DNA from: Pseudomonadota bacterium
GTDB lineage: Bacteria > Pseudomonadota > Gammaproteobacteria > Pseudomonadales > Moraxellaceae
Assembly (NCBI GenBank): GCA_023393635.1
Contig: JAEWKT010000055.1
Coordinates: 14,039 to 78,038, forward strand
Length of the DNA: 64,000 nt
Direction: 5' to 3'
Part shown: piece by piece, positions 25,849 to 34,789 of the stretch
Layout of the letters: each line of letters begins with the position of its first letter
How positions within the stretch are numbered: position 1 is the stretch's first letter
Translations under genes and position numbers: made by a program
Notes under the pieces: generated by a model
What the model was told of the DNA's origin: nothing
What the model saw: only the letters and a program-made list of their open reading frames with translations
Database searches by the model: none

Positions 25849-25966
25849 CCCTTTTTGTATCCTAAATGATAGTCAAACTGTTAAAGCCAGTTTAACCAAG
25901 TGCTGCCAAATTAAACGTATAAAATTAATAACTGAGTAAAATAATTACGTATGGATGAAACAGGGC

Positions 25967-26563
25967 TTAGCGTACTGATAAGCGGTATTGTAATGCCTGA
26001 CTTAAAGTATGACTGTCGACATACTCAAGCTCACCGCCTTGCGGTACGCCCTGTGCAATTCGTGTGACTTGCACAGGTAAATTTTTACTGGCTTCCACAA
26101 TATAATGCGCTGTTGCCTGTCCCTCTACAGTGGCATTGGTGGCCAGAATCACTTCTGCAATTTCTTCCGTCTTCATGCGTGACAATAACAGCGGAATGCC
26201 AATTTCATCTGGCCCTACACCGTCGAGTGGTGACAAATGGCCACCAAGCACAAAATAGCGCCCTTTAAAGCCGCCACTTTGCTCTATAGCCATGACATCT
26301 GCTGGCGACTCTACCACGCACAATGCCTGTTGATCACGTTCGCTAGAGGCACAAATATTGCAAACTTCATGTTCAGACAATGATCGGCAAACACTACAGG
26401 TTTGGATACTGTGCATGGCATGATTCAGGGCATGCGCCAAATCAAGTGCACCATGCCGATTACGTGCCAACAAGTGCAAGGCCATCCGCTGGGCAGATTT
26501 CGGGCCAATGCCTGGCAGCACACGCAAACGCTGCACTAATTCATCAAATGCTGGACTGAACAT
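25967..26563 (-). CDS. recR: Recombination mediator protein RecR
   Basis: RecR acts with RecF and RecO in loading RecA at gaps. It has the helix-hairpin-helix L-P-G-I-G-P-K-S-A-Q-R and a four-Cys zinc finger (Cys56, 59, 68, 71). The TOPRIM motif is C-V-V-E-S-P-A-D-V. The C-terminal G-V-P-x-G-G-E-L-E-Y-V-D segment is conserved. At 198 residues it is full length. It follows ybaB by 23 bp in the conserved pair, although dnaX, often upstream, is replaced by metZ. Confidence 0.98.
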   Translation of the reverse strand: MFSPAFDELVQRLRVLPGIGPKSAQRMALHLLARNRHGALDLAHALNHAMHSIQTCSVCRSLSEHEVCNICASSERDQQALCVVESPADVMAIEQSGGFKGRYFVLGGHLSPLDGVGPDEIGIPLLLSRMKTEEIAEVILATNATVEGQATAHYIVEASKNLPVQVTRIAQGVPQGGELEYVDSHTLSQALQYRLSVR

Positions 26564-26586
26564 GCATATCCTATAAGGCTAGTGTA

Positions 26587-26916
26587 TTAAAATAACCCTG
26601 CCATTCCTGGTGGAAGCCCCATGTTGCTGTTGGCATTTTTCATGGTTTCATCGGACAGGGTTTCAGCTTGACGTACTGCATCATTAATGGCGGCGGCAAT
26701 CAAATCTTCAATCATATCGGCGTCATCTTTTAGTAACTCAGGGTCAATTTGAATACGCTTGACCACATAACGGCCTGTCATGGTCACTTTAACCAGGCCA
26801 CCACCTGCTTCTGCCTGCACTTCGGTTTGCGCCAGTTGCTCTTTGGCTTTTTTTACGTTGGCTTCAACATCTTTTTGCATGCGCTGCGCTTGTTGCATCA
26901 ACATATTAATATTCAT
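26587..26916 (-). CDS. ybaB: YbaB/EbfC family nucleoid-associated protein
   Basis: YbaB is a small dimeric DNA-binding protein commonly encoded immediately upstream of recR. The 109-residue protein has an N-terminal helix with M-L-M-Q-Q-A-Q-R-M-Q. The central segment is A-G-G-G-L-V-K-V-T-M-T-G, and the P-E-L-L-K-D-D-A-D-M-I-E-D-L helix region and a Met/Pro/Gly-rich tail follow. TAGGAG precedes the ATG. metZ ends 33 bp upstream. Confidence 0.96.
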   Translation of the reverse strand: MNINMLMQQAQRMQKDVEANVKKAKEQLAQTEVQAEAGGGLVKVTMTGRYVVKRIQIDPELLKDDADMIEDLIAAAINDAVRQAETLSDETMKNANSNMGLPPGMAGLF

Positions 26917-26949
26917 TGAATTTCTCCTAATTAAAATTTAAGCCATACA

Positions 26950-28167
26950 TTAATTTGACATGATCCAGTCTAGTCCACGTGCCAGATCAACTTTAATGTC
27001 TTCAATATCTTCTAAACCTACCGACACACGCAGTAAGCCTTCTACAATTCCAGTCGCTACCTTTACCTCTGCTGGCAATTTGCCATGGGTGGTAGTAGCA
27101 GGATGTGTGATGGTCGTTTTGGCATCACCCAAATTACCAGTAATAGAAATAAACTGGGTGTGATCAATGACTGCCCACGCCCCTTGTCGCTCTCCTTTAA
27201 CCACAAAGGATACAATACCACCAAATGCACGCTGTTGCTTTTTGGCAAGCTCATGGCCTTGATGGGTAGGCAGGCCATTATAAAACACAGTGTCAACCGC
27301 AGGATGCGCCTGTAGCCATAACGCAAGTTCAAGGGCACTTTTAGAATGGGCATCCATACGCAAGCGCAAGGTTTCCAGCCCTTTTAAAAACACCCATGCA
27401 TTAAACGGGCTCATGCTTGGGCCAGTCGTGCGAACCACAGCAAAAATTTCTGCAATTAGTTTGCTGTCACCCACCACTGCCCCGCCTAATGCCCGACCCT
27501 GACCATCCAGATATTTGGTGGCAGAATGTACCACCAGATCTGCGCCAAACTTTAAAGGTTGCTGTAAGGCTGGCGTACAAAAGCAGTTATCAACCACAAA
27601 TAAAATATCATGCTGATGTGCAATATTGGCTATAGCACTTAGATCAGCCACTTCTGACATGGGATTACTGGGCGATTCACAAAAGAACATTTTGGTTTTG
27701 CCAGACTGCACTGCGGCTTGCCACTGCGATAAATCACTTAAATCTACAAAGCTGATATCTATGCCAAATTTGCGCATGTATTTATCAAACAATGAGGTAG
27801 TGGTACCAAATACTGCCCGCGAGCAAACCACATGGTCACCCGCTTTTAAAAATGCAAGTGCCGTGGCTAAAATTGCAGCCATGCCAGAGGCTGTTGCAAT
27901 GCAGCTCTCACCACCTTCTAGCGCGGCAAGTCGCTGTTCAAACATGCGTACCGTAGGATTGGTAAAACGCGAATAAATATTGCCCTGCACTTCGCCCGAA
28001 AAATGCGCTGCGGCATCAGCAGCACTGGTATAAACAAAAGATGAGGTTAAAAATATAGGTTCGCCATGTTCGCCTTCTTGCGTGCGTTGATGACCAGTAC
28101 GGATGGCTAGCGTATCAAAACTCTGACTTTGCTGTACTGCACTGTCTAAATCTGGCCATTGGCTCAT
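26950..28167 (-). CDS. metZ: O-succinylhomoserine sulfhydrylase
   Basis: MetZ is a PLP enzyme that makes homocysteine directly from O-succinylhomoserine and sulfide. Cys/Met-metabolism family motifs are Y-S-R-F-x-N-P-T, S-G-M-A-A-I, E-S-P-S-N-P and V-V-D-N-C-F-C-T-P. The PLP lysine is in H-S-A-T-K-Y-L-D-G-Q-G-R near residue 218. The D-N-C-F-C-T-P and G-Q-G-R variants and the 405-residue length favour MetZ over MetB or MetC. It heads a likely metZ-ybaB-recR transcript; no SAM riboswitch was seen upstream. Confidence 0.92.
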   Translation of the reverse strand: MSQWPDLDSAVQQSQSFDTLAIRTGHQRTQEGEHGEPIFLTSSFVYTSAADAAAHFSGEVQGNIYSRFTNPTVRMFEQRLAALEGGESCIATASGMAAILATALAFLKAGDHVVCSRAVFGTTTSLFDKYMRKFGIDISFVDLSDLSQWQAAVQSGKTKMFFCESPSNPMSEVADLSAIANIAHQHDILFVVDNCFCTPALQQPLKFGADLVVHSATKYLDGQGRALGGAVVGDSKLIAEIFAVVRTTGPSMSPFNAWVFLKGLETLRLRMDAHSKSALELALWLQAHPAVDTVFYNGLPTHQGHELAKKQQRAFGGIVSFVVKGERQGAWAVIDHTQFISITGNLGDAKTTITHPATTTHGKLPAEVKVATGIVEGLLRVSVGLEDIEDIKVDLARGLDWIMSN

Positions 28168-28440
28168 GCTTTACCTCAAAGTGTTTAGCAACACGGATTA
28201 TTAAAAAACAAGTGGCAATTGTGAAAGTCTAAGCCATACCCGTCAAGTTTAAAATGCTAGAAAATTGAGGTATTCATGCTAAATTACCCCGAATAAGGCT
28301 GAAAACTAAAATTGTCAATTCAGCCAACTCATCATCACACAGAACCCCTTAAAATGATGGCCGTTTTTATGATTGATATTGCAATCAGTACTGCTGGTTG
28401 CCTGCCTGCATTTTCGTTTAATGTTTAAAAGAGTTTAATT

Positions 28441-29544
28441 ATGTCCAAATCGTTCAAAGCGATTCGTCAACTTCGTCAAAATCCAAGTTTTAGTAATGCT
28501 TATGACCGATTTTTTAATCCTGCCTTATTGATTCAATCAGGCAAAACGCCTTATGTAGAAATTTATCAGCATGAATTAGCCAGCTTACGCTACTATCCAC
28601 CGCTTGAAAATGCGCCTGTAAAACATCGTGTGCCATTGGTGTTTGTTGCGCCGCTGGCCATTAACATGAATATTTATGATTTATTTACAGAACGCTCGTT
28701 GGTTAAGTATTTTCTACAGCAAGGCTTTAGTGTGTATTTAATTGATTGGGGCACACCAACCCGTGCGCATGCCACGCTTAATTTTGAATATTATGTGTTA
28801 AAGCAAATGCCAGCCTTACTTGATCAGGTACGCCAGCATAGTGGACAGCAACAGCTTAGTTTACATGGCTGGAGCATGGCGGGTGTGTTCACTTTGCTCT
28901 ATGCAGCAGCCACCAAAGATCCAGACATTAAAAATATTATTATATTAGGCACGCCTGTTGATGCCTATGCCTCAGGCAGTATTGGTAAAATGTACAAAAC
29001 CCTGGGACGTGGCCTGAGATGGTTCAAAAATAAAACTGGTCTACATCCACGTCAGATTCCTGTACCCTTTTTGCATACGCCTGGCTGGACCAATGCCTTG
29101 GGCTTTAAAATACTTGATCCTGTTGGCACGGTTAAAGGCCATATCAATTTATTAAAGCAACTCAAAGACCGCAAGTCAGTAGAGGCACATGCCACGCTGG
29201 GGGAATTTTTAAATAACATGGTCGATTACCCAGGTGGTATTAACCGTGACATGCTTTTAAAAGTGTGGCTAGAAAACAGCTTAAGCCGTGGCGAGTTTCC
29301 AATTGGTGGTCAAACCGTTTACTTAAAAGATATTCATGCCTCATTACTGGCTGGTGGTGGCCGCAATGATGGTATGGTAACCGTAGATGCGGTACGGCCA
29401 TTGACCAAATTACTAGGTACTGATGACACCAGCTTTACCAGTATTGCTGGCGGACATGTAGGCTTAATGAGCAGTCAGCAAGCTGCCAAAGAGTTTTGGC
29501 CATTTATGGCAAACTGGTTGGCACAGCGTTCAAACCAGACCTAA
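28441..29544 (+). CDS. PHA synthase (PhaC)-like alpha/beta hydrolase with a serine nucleophile
   Basis: The 367-residue protein has the size and many landmarks of class III polyhydroxyalkanoate synthases. These include V-F-V-A-P-L-A-I-N, V-Y-L-I-D-W-G-T-P, the late G-G-G-R-N-D-G-M-V and A-G-G-H-V-G-L (His339). However, the nucleophile elbow is H-G-W-S-M-A-G with Ser145, where genuine PhaC uses Cys. It is therefore more likely an esterase or depolymerase-like relative. It is cytoplasmic and has no phaE, phaR or phasin gene beside it. A HIBADH-type dehydrogenase and a HIT gene follow on the same strand, with intergaps of 68-81 bp. Confidence 0.8.
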   Translation: MSKSFKAIRQLRQNPSFSNAYDRFFNPALLIQSGKTPYVEIYQHELASLRYYPPLENAPVKHRVPLVFVAPLAINMNIYDLFTERSLVKYFLQQGFSVYLIDWGTPTRAHATLNFEYYVLKQMPALLDQVRQHSGQQQLSLHGWSMAGVFTLLYAAATKDPDIKNIIILGTPVDAYASGSIGKMYKTLGRGLRWFKNKTGLHPRQIPVPFLHTPGWTNALGFKILDPVGTVKGHINLLKQLKDRKSVEAHATLGEFLNNMVDYPGGINRDMLLKVWLENSLSRGEFPIGGQTVYLKDIHASLLAGGGRNDGMVTVDAVRPLTKLLGTDDTSFTSIAGGHVGLMSSQQAAKEFWPFMANWLAQRSNQT

Positions 29545-29625
29545 AGCCAAACATCAATTTAAACAATCGCGTGGTTTAAATTAACCTGCCGTAATGTAAT
29601 ACGTGTTCACTAAAGAGGAAATGGC

Positions 29626-30501
29626 ATGACTGTAGAATCAGTGGCGTTTATTGGTTTGGGTGCAATGGGTTGGCGTATGGCTGCACATTTGCCCAAGCAT
29701 TTTCCTGATGTGCGGGTGTGGAATAGAACCTTTGATAAAGCCGAAAAGCATGCGACTGCCTTTGGCACCACAGCCAGCAGTATTGAGCATGCGGTACAAG
29801 CAGATGTGATTTTTTCTTGCCTGCCAACCAGTGCGCAAGTTGAAGAAGTGATTTTGGCTTATCCTCCAAAAGCTGGCAGTATTTGGGTAGATTGCACCAG
29901 TGGCGAGCCTACTTCAGCGCAAAAACTCAGTCAGCAGCTTCTAGACTATGACGTCCATTTTTTGGATGCACCTGTGTCTGGCCAAACCATTGGTGCAGAA
30001 AACGGCACATTAACTGTGATGGTTGGTGGCAATGCACAAGCACTTGAACGTGCGCGCCCTGCAATTGAGCCTTTTGCAGGTTTAATTGAACATGTGGGAA
30101 TAAGTGGTTCAGGCTTTGCAGTAAAAGCAGTGAACAATATGCTATTAGCGGTTAATTTGTGGGCAGCGGCTGAGGGCTTTAGTGCATTAAAAGCGCATGG
30201 TGTAAATATCCAAAGCGCGCTTAATTGCATTAACGCATCCAGTGGTAAAAGCAATGCGACTGAAAGTGTATTGCCACAACGGGTGTTTAATCGTACTTTT
30301 CCAAATACCTTTGCACTGAATTTGCTGGCCAAAGACACTGGTATTGCGCTTGATTTGGTGCAGCGGGCAAAACTGCCAGCCCCCGTTTTGGCCCTCACAC
30401 AAAGTTTAATTCGTGCAGCAAGCGATACATCAGTGGCTGATAGCGACTTTTCGGCAGCGGTGAAGTTATTGGAAAGCTGGACTAATATTGAGCTTAGCTA
30501 A
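29626..30501 (+). CDS. NAD(P)-dependent 3-hydroxyisobutyrate dehydrogenase-family oxidoreductase
   Basis: A beta-hydroxyacid dehydrogenase of 291 residues. The Rossmann motif is F-I-G-L-G-A-M-G-W-R-M at about 9-19. The substrate-binding D-A-P-V-S-G-Q-T-I-G-A-E-N-G-T-L segment is at about 115-130, and G-S-G-F-A-V-K-A-V-N-N-M carries the catalytic Lys167. L-L-A-K-D-T-G-I-A-L-D is near 232. The family includes 3-hydroxyisobutyrate, tartronate semialdehyde and succinic semialdehyde reductases; the substrate cannot be decided. GAGGAA precedes the ATG. Confidence 0.88.
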   Translation: MTVESVAFIGLGAMGWRMAAHLPKHFPDVRVWNRTFDKAEKHATAFGTTASSIEHAVQADVIFSCLPTSAQVEEVILAYPPKAGSIWVDCTSGEPTSAQKLSQQLLDYDVHFLDAPVSGQTIGAENGTLTVMVGGNAQALERARPAIEPFAGLIEHVGISGSGFAVKAVNNMLLAVNLWAAAEGFSALKAHGVNIQSALNCINASSGKSNATESVLPQRVFNRTFPNTFALNLLAKDTGIALDLVQRAKLPAPVLALTQSLIRAASDTSVADSDFSAAVKLLESWTNIELS

Positions 30502-30568
30502 TTGTTTGACATGATATTGCAGATTAAATGTTATGAACATGATTTAACCTAAAAAAGGAGTATATGAG

Positions 30569-30985
30569 ATGGCTTATGATGAGCAAAACATTTTTGCCAA
30601 AATACTGCGCGGCGAGATTCCCTGCACCAAAGTCTATGAAGACGATAAAACGCTGGCCTTTATGGATATCATGCCGCAAGCAGATGGCCATACCTTGGTG
30701 ATTCCCAAAGAACCAGCGATAACCTTAATGGATTTATCGCCTGAGTCTGCTGCCTATACCATTAATATTGTGCAAAAAGTCGGCAAAGCCATTCAAAAGG
30801 CTTTAGGGGCTGAAGGTATTGTGCTGATGCAATTAAATGGCAGCAAAGCGGGGCAAACTGTGCCACACATTCATTTTCATTTAATTCCAAGCTCCATCCA
30901 TGAGCTAGGCAAGCATGCCGCACAAATGGGCGATATGGATAAAATTAAACAATTGGCTGAGAGAATTAAGGCTGAATTGGATTGA
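30569..30985 (+). CDS. HIT family nucleotide hydrolase/transferase
   Basis: This is a 138-residue HIT protein of the Hint/HinT branch. It begins N-I-F-A-K-I-L-R-G-E-I-P-C and has F-M-D-I-M-P-Q-A-D-G-H at about residue 32-42. It ends its core with V-P-H-I-H-F-H-L-I-P, where the three alternating His form the catalytic triad motif. Hint proteins hydrolyse adenosine phosphoramidates. AAGGAG lies upstream of the ATG. Confidence 0.94.
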   Translation: MAYDEQNIFAKILRGEIPCTKVYEDDKTLAFMDIMPQADGHTLVIPKEPAITLMDLSPESAAYTINIVQKVGKAIQKALGAEGIVLMQLNGSKAGQTVPHIHFHLIPSSIHELGKHAAQMGDMDKIKQLAERIKAELD

Positions 30986-31033
30986 TTTAAAAATTTAGCA
31001 TGAAACAGGTTATTTTACTGAGCAAATAACCTG

Positions 31034-31807
31034 TTATGCCACAGCTGCATGGCGTTTTGTCCTGCGTTTAACGATTAAAATCAAACCCTGTACCATGAGT
31101 GCGCTCATAATAGCCAGCACCAGCGTTAACCAAAAATTCCAGACTGACCAGCCGTAAGCCAGTACCATAAAAAAAACGCTGAACGAATAAAAACCCTGCA
31201 CCATGCCACGGTAAAGCTGGGCAACCGCAGCAGCACCCTGGCGGACATGCGTAAATACCGCCAGTATAGAACCAATAATAGGAAAAGCGGCCAGAACACC
31301 ACTCCACTGACTACCTAGAAAAAAAGCCATTTGCGTCACCAGCACAGTTAATCCAGCACCAGCCAGTAGACGTAATGGTAAATCTTTTAAATGAGAAGCA
31401 GCTAACGGCAGCAATGGCTGTCCTGGCAGAATTTTTGGCGTGAGTAACATGGCAATCAACGCCAGTAGCAACGCAACCTCCAAATTAGCAGACAAATAAA
31501 CCAGTACATTTGCCAATATACTCCACACGGCTAAGGCACAAAGTAAAGCAACAGGCCAGCGCCAGTAAATGGCAGCCCAGGCATACGCCACGCCAAAACC
31601 CAACAGTGCGACCAAGGCAGCAATGGCTGCTATTGACGCCGTAGCACCAAATCCTGGCCCTTGTTCCAACGCTAAAATCACCATAATAGGGCCAGCGACC
31701 ACAGGCAAGCCCGCTAAAAGACCTGCCAGATGGGTACCCCATCGTTTACCTGCCAAAGTGACCAGTGCAATAAATAAGGGCACAATGGTTAGTTTTAAAA
31801 GCAGCAT
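31034..31807 (-). CDS. Polytopic membrane protein with internal duplication, unknown function
   Basis: The 257-residue protein is almost wholly hydrophobic, with about eight to nine helices. Its two halves share a motif: G-L-L-A-G-L-P-V-V-A-G-P at about residues 29-40 and G-V-L-A-A-F-P-I-I-G-S near residue 169, each followed by a helix and a short Q-G segment. This suggests a duplicated half-unit, as in many small transporters. The C-terminus is short and basic (R-R-T-K-R-H). I cannot name the family or substrate. It converges with the HIT gene and lies downstream of the acyltransferase gene on the same strand. Confidence 0.8.
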   Translation of the reverse strand: MLLLKLTIVPLFIALVTLAGKRWGTHLAGLLAGLPVVAGPIMVILALEQGPGFGATASIAAIAALVALLGFGVAYAWAAIYWRWPVALLCALAVWSILANVLVYLSANLEVALLLALIAMLLTPKILPGQPLLPLAASHLKDLPLRLLAGAGLTVLVTQMAFFLGSQWSGVLAAFPIIGSILAVFTHVRQGAAAVAQLYRGMVQGFYSFSVFFMVLAYGWSVWNFWLTLVLAIMSALMVQGLILIVKRRTKRHAAVA

Positions 31808-31848
31808 ATTTTTCCTTATGAGTTTTCAGCGTTAATAGGATTAATCAA

Positions 31849-32490
31849 TTATTTCTTATCGCGTCGATCACCAATTTTTCTGGCAGGGTTTCCAGCAACA
31901 ATTGCATAAGCTTCTGTATTTTTAGTGACGGTGCTGTCCATCCCAATTACTGCAAAACTCTCAATACTTACCCCATCTACCACGCCAACATTTGCACCCA
32001 GCCACACATCCTCGCCAATAAAAATCCCTTGTGAATTTACGGCCTGCTCATGAATGGTGTAATCCAGTTTCATGCCATGATTAAACGCATACAAATGGCA
32101 ATAAGCAGCCAGCCTTGTGTTATTGCCAATATGAATTCCCATACGCCCACCATCAAGCGTGCAATGATGGTTTAAGGCAACTTTTTTACCCAGCGTAATA
32201 GGCCCATGCAATACGCAATCAGCCGCAATAAAACTGCCATCACCGATAATAATATCGCGGTTGGGTTCGGCAAATAATTGGGCATCAGGTGAAATAAAGC
32301 AATTTTCGCCAATTTGAATACTTTCCACGGAACGCAAATAATCCTGATATTCCTGCTGCCAGGCTTGTGCCCACTCAAGATTTTTTGGTTTTAAGCGAAA
32401 GTATAGCCAGGGCATATAGCTTAAGCGTTTTTTATGCTGCTCGCGGTATTTAATTAAACTATCTTTTTGATTAAGGTTATGAACACTCAA
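31849..32490 (-). CDS. Hexapeptide-repeat (left-handed beta-helix) acyltransferase
   Basis: Residues from about 60 to 205 form hexapeptide repeats of the [LIV]-G-x-x-x-x type (I-Q-I-G-E-N, I-I-I-G-D-G, I-H-I-G-N-N, I-F-I-G-E-D). They are interrupted by the loop A-Y-C-H-L-Y-A-F-N-H-G-M-K that supplies a catalytic His in the maltose/nodulation acetyltransferase (LacA/NodL/XAT-like) group. The terminal I-V-A-G-N-P-A-R-K-I-G-D is typical. The acceptor could be a sugar of a surface polysaccharide. The start is a TTG with only a weak ribosome-binding site, so the exact N-terminus is uncertain. Confidence 0.85.
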   Translation of the reverse strand: MSVHNLNQKDSLIKYREQHKKRLSYMPWLYFRLKPKNLEWAQAWQQEYQDYLRSVESIQIGENCFISPDAQLFAEPNRDIIIGDGSFIAADCVLHGPITLGKKVALNHHCTLDGGRMGIHIGNNTRLAAYCHLYAFNHGMKLDYTIHEQAVNSQGIFIGEDVWLGANVGVVDGVSIESFAVIGMDSTVTKNTEAYAIVAGNPARKIGDRRDKK

Positions 32491-32589
32491 TATTTAAACC
32501 TGCTTCTACAAACCATGCATTACTGCAACATAGCCTGTTTATACTGACGCATCAATTAAACTGTTATTTATTTTACCCTATTAAAAAGG

Positions 32590-32677
32590 TATAAAAAAAC
32601 CGCTCGAAAGCGGTTTGGTATTAATCATCAAGAAAGATGCAGCAGGATTAGAAAATACATCCGCCTTAAGATAATAC
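32590..32677 (-). ncRNA. Candidate small RNA ending in a strong intrinsic terminator
   Basis: On the minus strand, an 8-bp perfect stem (AAACCGCT with AGCGGTTT, 32597-32616, tetraloop) is followed by seven T residues. It lies 220 bp beyond the separate terminator of glnS, so it must serve another transcript. A -10-like TATACT sits at 32685-32690, which would give an RNA of about 88 nt with no ORF; the -35 is poor. The alternative is a leader/attenuator for the acyltransferase gene, whose start is 107 bp downstream. Confidence 0.4.
32597..32616 (-). terminator. Intrinsic terminator in the glnS-acyltransferase gap
   Basis: Perfect 8-bp stem with a 4-base loop and a T7 tail on the minus strand. 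The plus-strand reading has no T-run. Confidence 0.85.
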
Positions 32678-32839
32678 TAAGAAAAGTATAACCAAACTCA
32701 TGATAAAAGCGATAACTGGTCAGTCATCTAAAATAGCTATAAAACATTTTCCAACTTTGCTAGCGATTAAACCCAAATAACTTGCTTAAATCCTACTGAT
32801 TGTGGTGGTCATTGCTGCGCCATAAAATGTGGCCCAAAA

Positions 32840-32862
32840 AAAGCTGGCATATCACCAGCTTT
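32840..32862 (-). terminator. Terminator of glnS
   Basis: AAAGCTGG and CCAGCTTT form an 8-bp stem with loop 32848-32854, followed on the minus strand by a T-run, 18 bp after the glnS stop. Confidence 0.88.
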
Positions 32863-32880
32863 TAATGTTCAACCAGTCCT

Positions 32881-34593
32881 TTAGCCTGGCTTATAGCTGT
32901 CGCGCAAATCCAGAATGCGATTAAACACTGGCTCGGCTTGGGTAAAGTCTTTTTCATCCGCAACAAAATAACCTTCGCGTTCAAACTGGAAACGATCCCC
33001 TGCCTGTGCTTGTGCCAGTGAGGGTTCTATGACTGCTTGCAATACCTTGATTGATTCAGGGTTGAGGTTTTGCATAAAGTCATCACCTGCCTCTGGGTTT
33101 GCACTGGCAAACAATCGCTCATAAATACGCACTTCCGCAGGTACACCCTGCGCACTATCTACCCAGTGAATCACACCTTTAACCTTGCGGCCTTCAGGGT
33201 TTTTACCCAGCGTATCAGGGTCAATCGTGCATTTTAGCTCAATCACTTCGCCCTGCTCGTCTTTAATGACTTCATTGCATTTAATCACATAGGCATGACG
33301 CAAGCGTACTTCGCCTTCTGGAATCAATCGCTTAAAGCCTTTGGGCGGCACTTCAGCAAAGTCGTTTTTATCAATATAAATGGTGGAAGACAGCGGAATA
33401 TCACGCTCGCCCATATCTACATTAGGATGACGCTTATGGCTTAAACTTAAATGCTCAGGCAAGTTGGTTAAGGTCACTTTCAGTGGATTTAACACTGCCA
33501 TGGCACGTGGTGCGGCATTTTCTAAAGACTGGCGAATACAAAACTCAAGTAAACCAATATCTACCACACCATCTGCTTTGGACACGCCTGTACGCTGGCA
33601 AAAGTCTTTTAGACCTTCTGGGGTAAATCCACGGCGGCGCATGCCTGCAACCGTTGGCATGCGTGGATCATCCCAGCCTTGCACAACACCATCATCGACT
33701 AACTTTTTAAGTTTTCGCTTACTGGTTAGGGTGTAATCCACATTTAAGCGCGAAAATTCAATCTGACGCGGCTTGGCAGGCGTGTTGACCTTATTGATTG
33801 CCCACTCGTAAAACGGGCGATGATCTTCAAACTCTAGCGTACATAAGGAATGGGTAATGCCTTCAATCGCATCAGACAACGGATGCGCATAATCATACAT
33901 GGGATAAATGCACCATTTGTCACCTGTCTGGTGATGGTGCGCTTTTAACACCCGATATAATATAGGGTCACGCATGTGCACGTTAGGACTAGCCATATCA
34001 ATTTTGGCGCGTAATACTGCCGCACCTTCATCAAAGCCACCTGAGCGCATTTTTTCAAACAAGCTTAAGTTTTCTTCAACCGTTTGGTCGCGGTTGGGTG
34101 AATTAGTCCCTACTTCTGTAAAACTGCCACGGTTCAGCTTAATTTGCTCAGGCGTTTGTAAATCGACATACGCATCGCCTTGTTCAATCAGTTGCACTGC
34201 CCATGTGTATAACTGGTCAAAATAACTCGAGGCATAGCGGATATCACCATGCCAGTCAAAACCTAACCAGTGAATGTCATTTTTAATATTATCGACATAT
34301 TCCTGCTTTTCGGCTGACGGGTTGGTGTCGTCAAGACGTAAATTACAAATACCAGCATTTTCTAATGCCACACCAAAATTAAGGCAAATTGATTTAACAT
34401 GGCCCAAATGCAGGTAACCATTTGGCTCTGGTGGAAAACGTGACACAATCTGCTTGTGTTTGCCACTGGCCAAGTCATCTGCAATAATCTGGCGAATAAA
34501 ATCCAAACCGACTTGTGGCTGCTGCTCTTGTTGTACTGTAGTTTTGGTAGAGGACAGATCAGACATTGCAGTTACCGCATCATTTGGCTTCAT
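32881..34593 (-). CDS. glnS: Glutaminyl-tRNA synthetase
   Basis: GlnRS charges tRNA-Gln directly. The class I signature is P-E-P-N-G-Y-L-H-L-G-H near residue 55, the HIGH equivalent. The KMSKS-like loop is L-T-S-K-R-K-L-K-K-L. F-E-D-H-R-P-F-Y-E-W and the anticodon-binding beta-barrels with a V-R-L-R-H-A-Y-V-I segment are typical. ATG 34593 is used here; a later in-frame ATG at 34566 and an upstream TTG at 34608 are possible, none with a strong ribosome-binding site. It is divergent from ppiB, a conserved neighbourhood with lpxH. Confidence 0.97.
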   Translation of the reverse strand: MKPNDAVTAMSDLSSTKTTVQQEQQPQVGLDFIRQIIADDLASGKHKQIVSRFPPEPNGYLHLGHVKSICLNFGVALENAGICNLRLDDTNPSAEKQEYVDNIKNDIHWLGFDWHGDIRYASSYFDQLYTWAVQLIEQGDAYVDLQTPEQIKLNRGSFTEVGTNSPNRDQTVEENLSLFEKMRSGGFDEGAAVLRAKIDMASPNVHMRDPILYRVLKAHHHQTGDKWCIYPMYDYAHPLSDAIEGITHSLCTLEFEDHRPFYEWAINKVNTPAKPRQIEFSRLNVDYTLTSKRKLKKLVDDGVVQGWDDPRMPTVAGMRRRGFTPEGLKDFCQRTGVSKADGVVDIGLLEFCIRQSLENAAPRAMAVLNPLKVTLTNLPEHLSLSHKRHPNVDMGERDIPLSSTIYIDKNDFAEVPPKGFKRLIPEGEVRLRHAYVIKCNEVIKDEQGEVIELKCTIDPDTLGKNPEGRKVKGVIHWVDSAQGVPAEVRIYERLFASANPEAGDDFMQNLNPESIKVLQAVIEPSLAQAQAGDRFQFEREGYFVADEKDFTQAEPVFNRILDLRDSYKPG

Positions 34594-34789
34594 ATAAATC
34601 ACACGCAAGAATAAGGGTTAGGTATTAAAATTGAAAAATCTACTCGCAAATATTGGTTTTTTCGTCAAAACTAGGGAATCCTTGCTTGGACGTCAATTTC
34701 TGCGTTTACTTGTATTACAGTTTACCGTCTGCGTCTGTTTCTCTCAACCAATTCAATCGGCTTTTGCCGCACATCCTGGAGTTAAGCTA

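Noticed and set aside
28168..28440. Possible SAM riboswitch before metZ
   Set aside because: I could not find the paired stems or conserved core of any SAM riboswitch class in the divergent gap.
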